A program made the translations under genes and the position numbers. A stretch of DNA of 17,217 nt from Oscillospiraceae bacterium (GTDB lineage: Bacteria; Bacillota_A; Clostridia; Oscillospirales; Ruminococcaceae): the NCBI GenBank assembly GCA_017523995.1, contig JAFWUX010000032.1:1-17217 (forward strand), written 5' to 3'. This document shows positions 11,899 to 17,217 of this stretch, in pieces. Under the pieces are notes generated by a model that did not search any database, had not been told where the DNA came from, and saw nothing but the letters and a program-made list of their open reading frames with translations. The first letter of the stretch is position 1. Each line of letters opens with the position of its first letter.

Positions 11899-13125
11899 AT
11901 GAAGATATACCAGTTTTTGCGCGGCGGCGCTGTATGTGCGGCTGCACTCCTGACGGCGTCCTTTGCGGTGCTGAACAGCTACGCGGAGGAGGAATCGGAG
12001 GAGGAGCAGGAGGTTCCGGTCTATACGAGCGGCGATTATACCTATTCGATCCTCAAAAACGAGGATGACGAGAACGAGCGCGCAGCCTGTCTCGAATCCT
12101 ATACCGGCAGCGAGGCGGAACTCACGGTCCCCTCTGAGCTGGACGGTCTGAGCGTTGTGCGGCTGGGCGAGCGCGCATTTGTGCAGGCGGATTACCTCAA
12201 AAAGATCACGCTCCCGAAAACCGTGACGGAGCTCGGCGATTATTCCTTTGCCGAGAGCCTGCATATCGAGGAATACATCGTGGAGGAGGGCAATCCGGTG
12301 CTTTCCGCCGAGGACGGCGTCCTCTATTCCAATGACGGAAAGGTGCTGCAGCGCTATCCGCTCGGCTCGAATCCGGTGGATGTCACCGTGCCGGAGGGCG
12401 TCCTCGCGATCGGCAATGTCGCGTTTGCGGAAAGCCCGACGCTGAAAACGGTCACGCTCCCCGAGAGCCTGACATACATCGGCGTTTCGGCATTTTCCGG
12501 CTGCAATGAGATGACAGAGATCACCATTCCGGATGCGGTCACGGAGATCGACGCATTTGCGTTCAACAGCTGCACGAACCTGAAAACTGTCAAGCTTCCG
12601 GCGGAGCTGCTCTCGATCGGCGCGGCATCCTTCTCGATGACGGCGATCGAAAACATCACGCTGCCGGATAAGCTCATGGCTATCGGACAGCAGGCGTTCA
12701 TCTCCGCCCCGATGAAAGAGATCACGATTCCGGGCAGTGTCAGCGAAATGAACTATGCGTCTGTCGGCTGGGAGATGACACCTTCCGGCATGGCAGCGAA
12801 AAAGGATTTCATCATTTACGGCTATGCGAACAGCACCGCGGAGGAATATGCTTCTGATGAGGAGCTGGAAAACAGTTTTCAGTTTTCCGAGCTTTCCACG
12901 CCGGCGTCCGAATCCTCGGATGATGCAGAATCTTCGGCGGAGGAGTCCGCGGCTTCGGAGGAATCCGCAGCAGATACCGAAACAATCGGTGCGGAGAAGG
13001 ATACCGTTCACCCGGGCAAGGTGATCGGCATTTCCGCGTGCGGCGCGGCGATTCTCGGAATCATCGCAGCAGCGGCGTTTTCCGGCAAGAAAAAATCGAA
13101 CAAGGAGAAAAAGGATGATGCATAA
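11899..13125 (+). CDS. BspA-type LRR_5 surface protein, membrane anchored (1)
   Basis: A 408-residue exported protein. A signal peptide (about 1-29, ending NSYA-EE) leads to a short acidic segment, then BspA/Treponema pallidum-type leucine-rich repeats (LRR_5) over about 60-300. These carry repeated units such as LTYIGVSAFSGCNEMTEITIPDAV. A serine/glutamate-rich stalk spans about 328-365. A C-terminal membrane helix (about 375-395) is followed by a lysine-rich stop-transfer tail (GKKKSNKEKKDDA). There is no LPxTG sorting signal. The LRR domain should face outside and bind ligands; BspA-type proteins often mediate adhesion. The ATG has only AGAGG at 10 nt. It is the first gene of its operon, behind a leader containing a terminator. 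Confidence 0.9.
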   Translation: MKIYQFLRGGAVCAAALLTASFAVLNSYAEEESEEEQEVPVYTSGDYTYSILKNEDDENERAACLESYTGSEAELTVPSELDGLSVVRLGERAFVQADYLKKITLPKTVTELGDYSFAESLHIEEYIVEEGNPVLSAEDGVLYSNDGKVLQRYPLGSNPVDVTVPEGVLAIGNVAFAESPTLKTVTLPESLTYIGVSAFSGCNEMTEITIPDAVTEIDAFAFNSCTNLKTVKLPAELLSIGAASFSMTAIENITLPDKLMAIGQQAFISAPMKEITIPGSVSEMNYASVGWEMTPSGMAAKKDFIIYGYANSTAEEYASDEELENSFQFSELSTPASESSDDAESSAEESAASEESAADTETIGAEKDTVHPGKVIGISACGAAILGIIAAAAFSGKKKSNKEKKDDA

Positions 13126-14761
13126 ATTCAGCAAGCGGCTGCTTTCCGTCTGCGGCAGCCTGATGATGCTCTCTGCCCTGACCGCCGGTCTGCCGGCATA
13201 TGCGGAGGAGACGTCTGAGGCGGCAGAAGCCGCGGAGACCGCAGAACCCGCAGACACCGCAAAACCCGCAGACATCGCAGAACCCGCAGATACCGAGGAT
13301 TCCGAAGATGCTGCAGATTCCGCAGAAACCGCATCCGAGGATGACAATACATTCATCGAAGACGGCATCGGCTACCGCTATCTCGAGGACGGCAAATCGG
13401 TTGCTGTCAGCAGGATTGATGAAACGCTGACCGAGGTCGAGGTTCCGAAGACAGCCAAGGGCAAGTCCGTCACGCGCGTGGATGAGGGCGCGTTCAGCCA
13501 GTGCAGCGCACTGAAAAGCGTCAAGCTGCCGGATTCGGTCACGGAGATCGCAGCAGGTGCATTCTATTACTGCATCGCGCTGGAGAACGTGAACATTCCG
13601 GATTCCGTAACGCAGCTCGGCGACTATGTCTTTGCAAACTGCTATGCGCTGCGTGAGCTCAAGCTACCGCCGCATATCACGGCGATTCCTGCCAATGCTT
13701 TCTATTATAATATCGGTCTCGAGGAGATCACGATTCCGGACGGCGTCACCTCAATCGGGACGCAGAGCTTTGTCTATTGCTATTCGCTGCGCAAGCTGCA
13801 CATTCCGGCATCCGTGACGGAGATTGCCGATCTCGCGATTGTCTCCTGCATGGGGCTTTCGGAGTTCGATCTGGACCCGGCGAACACAACGTATACAGTC
13901 AACGAGGACGGCGCCCTGATGACGGCTGACAAGCACCGCATCATTGCGGTTCCGGTCGGCAAGGAGGACGAGACCTACACCGTTCCGGAGGGCGTCACAT
14001 CCATTGCACCGTATGCATTCTCCGGCGCGCTCAAACTCAAGACGATCACGCTGCCGGATTCGATCACAGAGCTCGGCGACGGCGCCTTCTCCGATTGTCA
14101 GGTGCTGGAGAGCGTCACCGTCCCGCAGAAGATCACCGCGATTCCGGCATGTCTGTTTGCGGGCTGCACATCGCTGCAGAGTTTTGCGATTCCGCAGGGC
14201 GTCACGAGCATTGCAGAGAGCGCTTTCTACGGCTGCGAAAAGCTGACCGAAATGATCATCCCCGAAACCGTGACCGAGATCCGCGCATGGGCGTTCTACG
14301 GCTGTTCCGGACTTTCCGGCATGCGGATTCCGGACAGCGTCACCGCAATCGGCGACAATGCAATCGGCTTCACCATTGCGAATACCGGTGATGCGAGCTC
14401 CTCGGAGTCTGTGGTTCAGTCCGGATTCCTGCTCGAGGGCGGCGCAGATTCCGCCGCAAAGGATTATGCAGAAAAGAACGGCATCGCGTTCAAGCAGACC
14501 GGTCTGAGCAAAACCGCGCTGATCGGCATTGTCGGCGGCGCACTGGTGGTGCTGCTTGCGATTGCAATGGCAGTGCTGATGAAAAAGGGCAAAAAGGCGG
14601 CATCTGAAACAGCGGATGTGGTCGGCGAGCCGGAGGAGCCGGTCAGTGACCCGAATTACACGAGCATCCTCGAGGAGGATGATGAAAACGATCCCTATGA
14701 CAGAAGCTACGGACTCCAGACAGAGGAGCCGGAGGAGGACGCCGCGGAGGATCCCGAATAA
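13115..14761 (+). CDS. BspA-type LRR_5 surface protein, membrane anchored (2)
   Basis: A 548-residue paralogue of the previous protein, overlapping it by 11 nt and preceded by AAGGAG inside that gene, so translation is probably coupled. Signal peptide about 1-30 (GLPAYA), acidic A/E/P/D linker 31-78, then two LRR_5 blocks. The blocks are separated by the usual island segment (YTVNEDGALMTADKHRIIAVP) and together run to about residue 430. Single C-terminal membrane helix at about 467-489, then a 59-residue, strongly acidic cytoplasmic tail (SILEEDDENDPYDRSYG). Protein 1 instead has a short basic tail. Likely role: surface recognition or adhesion. The acidic tail could dock an inner partner; this is speculative. 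Confidence 0.9.
   Translation: MMHKFSKRLLSVCGSLMMLSALTAGLPAYAEETSEAAEAAETAEPADTAKPADIAEPADTEDSEDAADSAETASEDDNTFIEDGIGYRYLEDGKSVAVSRIDETLTEVEVPKTAKGKSVTRVDEGAFSQCSALKSVKLPDSVTEIAAGAFYYCIALENVNIPDSVTQLGDYVFANCYALRELKLPPHITAIPANAFYYNIGLEEITIPDGVTSIGTQSFVYCYSLRKLHIPASVTEIADLAIVSCMGLSEFDLDPANTTYTVNEDGALMTADKHRIIAVPVGKEDETYTVPEGVTSIAPYAFSGALKLKTITLPDSITELGDGAFSDCQVLESVTVPQKITAIPACLFAGCTSLQSFAIPQGVTSIAESAFYGCEKLTEMIIPETVTEIRAWAFYGCSGLSGMRIPDSVTAIGDNAIGFTIANTGDASSSESVVQSGFLLEGGADSAAKDYAEKNGIAFKQTGLSKTALIGIVGGALVVLLAIAMAVLMKKGKKAASETADVVGEPEEPVSDPNYTSILEEDDENDPYDRSYGLQTEEPEEDAAEDPE
13241..13294 (+). repeat. Three tandem 18-bp units in the linker of LRR protein 2
   Basis: Three in-frame 18-bp units (13241-13258, 13259-13276, 13277-13294) differ at few positions and encode the hexapeptides AEPADT, AKPADI and AEPADT. 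They extend the acidic stalk between signal peptide and LRR domain. Copy number could vary between strains by slippage without changing frame. Confidence 0.8.
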
Positions 14762-14803
14762 CCCGTCCCGAAGCTGAGGCGGACGGAAAGGAGAACAAGC
14801 ATC

Positions 14804-15787
14804 ATGCAGGCGGCGGAAACGCTCTATATGGTCATTCCCTGCTACAATGAAGAAGCGGTGCTGCACGAAACGGCGGCGCGGCTTCGTCAGAAATACACCG
14901 ATCTGCGCGAAAAGCAGATGATCTCGCCGGAGAGCCGCATCGTCTTTGTCAATGACGGCTCAAAGGACCGCACATGGGAGATCATCTCCGAGCTGCACGC
15001 GCAGGCGCCGGAGTTCTTCTCCGGCATCAATCTCGCGCACAATGCCGGACACCAGAACGCAGTGCTTGCCGGTCTGATGACGGTCAAGTCACAGTGCGAT
15101 ATGGCGATCTCGATGGACGCCGATCTGCAGGATGATATCAACGCGATCGACGAAATGGTCGCAAAGTACTACGAGGGCAATCAGGTTGTCTACGGCGTGC
15201 GGAATGCGCGCGATACCGATACCTTTTTCAAGAAGATCACCGCAGAGGGGTTCTATAAGTTCATGTCCGCGATGGGTGCGGATGTGGTTTACAATCACGC
15301 GGATTTCCGCCTGATGAGCCGCCGTGTGCTCGAGGAGCTCGCGAACTTCCGCGAGGTCAATCTGTTCCTGCGCGGCATGGTTCCGCTGATCGGCTTTCAG
15401 AGCTGCAATGTCTATTATGCACGCGCGGAGCGGTTTGCGGGCGAGAGCAAATATCCGCTGAAAAAGATGCTGGCCTTTGCGGTCAACGGCATCACCTCGT
15501 TCAGCACCAAGCCGCTCAAGCTGATCACGGCGCTGGGCTTCATCATGTCGCTGGTGAGTGCAGGCGCATTCATCTGGGCGTTCATCGTCAAGCTGACGGG
15601 TCATTCCGTAGACGGCTGGTCCAGCACGCTCTGCTCGATCTGGCTGATCGGCGGCGTGCAGCTTCTGGCGCTGGGCATCATCGGCGAATACATCGGCAAG
15701 ATCTATGCGGAGGTCAAGCACCGCCCGCGGTATATTATCGCGGATTATCTGAACACAGCCGCACCCTCTGAGAAAGATGAATCATAA
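14804..15787 (+). CDS. GT2 polyprenyl-phosphate glycosyltransferase (GtrB/DPM1-like)
   Basis: A 327-residue membrane glycosyltransferase, GT-A fold, family GT2. Motifs: MVIPCYNEE (9-17), VNDGSKDRT (49-57, with N in place of the usual first D), the metal-binding DADLQDD (105-111), HADFRLMSRRV, and the DPM1/GtrB signature ERFAGESKYPLKKM (209-222). Two C-terminal membrane helices follow, at about 239-262 and 274-299. Family members move a sugar from a nucleotide donor to a polyprenyl phosphate on the cytoplasmic face. The lipid-linked sugar is then flipped and used to modify surface polymers or proteins. AAAGGAG precedes the ATG. It lies 42 bp after LRR protein 2 with no terminator between, so it is probably in the same operon. 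Confidence 0.92.
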   Translation: MQAAETLYMVIPCYNEEAVLHETAARLRQKYTDLREKQMISPESRIVFVNDGSKDRTWEIISELHAQAPEFFSGINLAHNAGHQNAVLAGLMTVKSQCDMAISMDADLQDDINAIDEMVAKYYEGNQVVYGVRNARDTDTFFKKITAEGFYKFMSAMGADVVYNHADFRLMSRRVLEELANFREVNLFLRGMVPLIGFQSCNVYYARAERFAGESKYPLKKMLAFAVNGITSFSTKPLKLITALGFIMSLVSAGAFIWAFIVKLTGHSVDGWSSTLCSIWLIGGVQLLALGIIGEYIGKIYAEVKHRPRYIIADYLNTAAPSEKDES

Positions 15788-15791
15788 GCAC

Positions 15792-15830
15792 AGCCGGACT
15801 GTATCCTTTCGGGGATGCGGTCCGGCTTTT
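15792..15830 (+). terminator. Intrinsic terminator after the first GT2 gene
   Basis: A 15-bp stem (AGCCGGAC...GTCCGGCT outer part, with TGTATCC/GGATGCG inside including G-T pairs) closes a 6-nt loop, and four T follow. The T-run is short but the stem is strong. It ends the LRR/GT2 operon. Confidence 0.8.
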
Positions 15831-15937
15831 GCACGCGAAAGCGGCTTTGCGGCGCAGCGGGAAGAATCTTCCGCAGATTGACGCAAATTATCGCGAAAGC
15901 AAGCGGCATTTTCTGCATTTTAATTCAGATTTCCCCC

Positions 15938-15966
15938 TTGCTTTTTTTCGCTGTATAGAGTATAAT
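15938..15966 (+). promoter_or_regulatory. Sigma-A promoter of the second GT2 gene
   Basis: TTGCTT (15938-15943) and TATAAT (15961-15966) with 17-bp spacing. The expected start is near 15973, giving a leader of about 58 nt. The rest of 15831-15937 shows nothing recognisable. Confidence 0.8.
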
Positions 15967-16030
15967 ATATAGTGTATGATTATGCGAACTCGCGGCTGCT
16001 GCCGTGCAGTCCGGCTAAGGAGGAACAAAC

Positions 16031-17217
16031 GTGGAAGAAAAAAAGCTCATCTCAGTTATCGTGCCGTGTTACAACGAGCAGGAAGTCCTGCCGATGTTCT
16101 ATAAAGAGATCACAAAGGTTTCCGCATCCATGCAGGAAGCGCATCCCGAGCTCGAGTTTGAATATCTGTTCATCGACGACGGCTCCAAGGACCGCACACT
16201 CCGCACGCTGCGGATCATGGCAAAATATGACAAGCGTGTCCGCTATATCTCGTTCTCGCGCAATTTCGGCAAAGAGGCGGGCATCTATGCAGGTCTCTCG
16301 AATGCAAAGGGCGATTACTGCGTTGTCATGGACGCAGACCTGCAGCATCCGCCGAAGTTCCTGCCGGAGATGTACGAGGCTGTTGCGAGCGGCGAATATG
16401 ACTGCGCCACAACGCGCAGAGTCAGCCGCGCGGGCGAATCGAAGATCCGCTCGTGGTTTGCAAGACTGTTCTACAAGATCATGAATCACATCTCGCAGAC
16501 CGAGATCGTGGACGGCGCACAGGATTTCCGCTTCATGTCCCGCCAGATGGTTGATGCGGTGCTTTCGATGAGCGAATACAACCGCTTCTCCAAGGGCATT
16601 TTCTCGTGGGTCGGCTTCCGCGTCAAGTATCTCGAATATGAAAACGTGGAGCGCGCCGCCGGCACGAGCGCATGGAGCTTCTGGGGCCTGTTCCGCTATT
16701 CACTGGAGGGCATCATCGGCTTTTCGACCGCGCCCCTGACCGCAACGGCGGTGATCGGCTTTATCTCATGTCTGCTCGGTCTGATTATGCTGATCTTCAC
16801 GATCTGCAAGCGCCTGATTGTCGGCGGCGACCCGCTCGGCTATCCGACCACGACCTGCTGCGTTGTGTTCTTCGGCGGTCTGCAGGTGTTCTGCACGGGC
16901 ATTCTCGGTCTGTATCTCGGCAAGACCTATCTCGAGGTCAAGCACCGCCCGATCTATCTGGTGCGTGAGACCGAGGAGAACGCAGATCAGTTCGACGAGC
17001 TGCCGGAGGATGCAGAAGACAGCGAATCCGATGCGGATGAGAAAGCTGCAAAGGCACTCTCCGATGCAGGCAGCGTGACTGCCGAAAAGCTGGAAAAGGC
17101 ACAGCGCATCAAGCAGGAGGCTGACGAGGAATTCAATGCAATCGTCGATGCTGCGTTTGCAGATGATGCCAAAGCAGAGGATGCGAAGGATGATGCATCC
17201 GAAGCTGACGATGAAGA
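16031..17217 (+). CDS. GT2 polyprenyl-phosphate glycosyltransferase with acidic tail (partial)
   Basis: A GT2 enzyme read from GTG at 16031 (AAGGAGG at 16017-16023) and still open at the window edge: 395 residues seen, no stop. Motifs: ISVIVPCYNEQ (7-17), FIDDGSKDRT (47-56), DADLQHPP (101-108), DGAQDFRFMSRQ (161-172). Two membrane helices, at about 235-258 and 273-298, are followed by EVKHRPIYLVRE, as in the first GT2. It uses AAGTSAWSFW where the first has FAGESKYPLK, so acceptor or sugar specificity may differ. Past residue 312 comes an unusual acidic, probably helical tail of at least 83 residues rich in D, E, A and K. Relatives such as GtrB and YfdH usually end soon after the last helix. 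It has its own promoter. Confidence 0.9.
   Translation, partial: MEEKKLISVIVPCYNEQEVLPMFYKEITKVSASMQEAHPELEFEYLFIDDGSKDRTLRTLRIMAKYDKRVRYISFSRNFGKEAGIYAGLSNAKGDYCVVMDADLQHPPKFLPEMYEAVASGEYDCATTRRVSRAGESKIRSWFARLFYKIMNHISQTEIVDGAQDFRFMSRQMVDAVLSMSEYNRFSKGIFSWVGFRVKYLEYENVERAAGTSAWSFWGLFRYSLEGIIGFSTAPLTATAVIGFISCLLGLIMLIFTICKRLIVGGDPLGYPTTTCCVVFFGGLQVFCTGILGLYLGKTYLEVKHRPIYLVRETEENADQFDELPEDAEDSESDADEKAAKALSDAGSVTAEKLEKAQRIKQEADEEFNAIVDAAFADDAKAEDAKDDASEADDE

Noticed and set aside
11752..13368. Minus-strand open frame of 538 codons opposite the LRR genes
   Set aside because: Its N-terminal Ser/Ala/Val repeats are the reverse of the acidic linker repeats, and it crosses the promoter and terminator region. 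It is an antisense shadow.
15972..16484. Plus-strand open frame of 170 codons overlapping the second GT2 gene
   Set aside because: It is in another frame from the clear GT2 reading frame and has an Arg/Ser-rich translation. A short leader peptide from its start cannot be excluded but has no ribosome site.

Overview
The window looks like chromosomal DNA from a Gram-positive, spore-lineage Clostridia member, most likely a Ruminococcus-like Oscillospiraceae gut bacterium. The evidence is the ylxM-ffh-rpsP-khpA order, a GerW/YtfJ sporulation-family gene beside a DUF2953 gene and an RluB-type gene, two BspA-type LRR_5 surface proteins, strong AGGAGG ribosome sites, sigma-A promoters with 17-bp spacing, and a high-GC codon bias that creates many long antisense shadow frames. 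The taxon is inferred from gene content, not proven.

Layout. (1) 1-476: no gene; a dense set of palindromes, two of them identical 32-nt copies, ending at the terminator of the minus-strand operon. (2) 498-3188, minus strand: promoter, then ylxM, ffh, a small two-helix membrane protein, rpsP and khpA. This couples the signal recognition particle protein to a ribosomal protein and an RNA chaperone. The usual downstream genes rimM, trmD and rplS are absent. (3) 3353-5277, plus strand: an ECF sigma factor and its overlapping membrane-bound anti-sigma partner, with an ECF-like promoter in front and an intrinsic terminator behind. (4) 5279-5422: a MITE-like element with degenerate inverted ends. 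(5) 5434-9778, plus strand: a probable seven-gene operon of a DUF2953 protein, GerW, a lipoprotein, an RluB-type pseudouridine synthase, a small unknown protein and two tandem paralogous four-helix membrane proteins. (6) 9806-10340, minus strand: a Nudix hydrolase with its own promoter and terminator. (7) 10433-11689, plus strand: a DUF1015 protein. (8) 11737-15830, plus strand: a promoter, a short leader with a full intrinsic terminator inside it, two tandem membrane-anchored LRR_5 proteins and a GtrB/DPM1-type glycosyltransferase. (9) 15938 to the window end: a second promoter and a second GT2 membrane glycosyltransferase with a long acidic tail, cut by the window edge.

How the parts may work together: regions 8 and 9 form a cell-surface block, with secreted LRR proteins next to enzymes expected to load sugars onto a polyprenyl-phosphate carrier. 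Regions 4-5 show the recognisable ytfI-ytfJ-rluB sporulation and translation neighbourhood with lineage-specific membrane and lipoprotein genes inserted. The most interesting non-coding signals are the palindrome field at 1-363, the MITE-like element, and the terminator-containing leader ahead of the LRR operon. I did not recognise a clear new defence or other multi-gene system. The best candidates for undescribed biology are the leader, the paralogous membrane pair and the surface/glycosyltransferase block.
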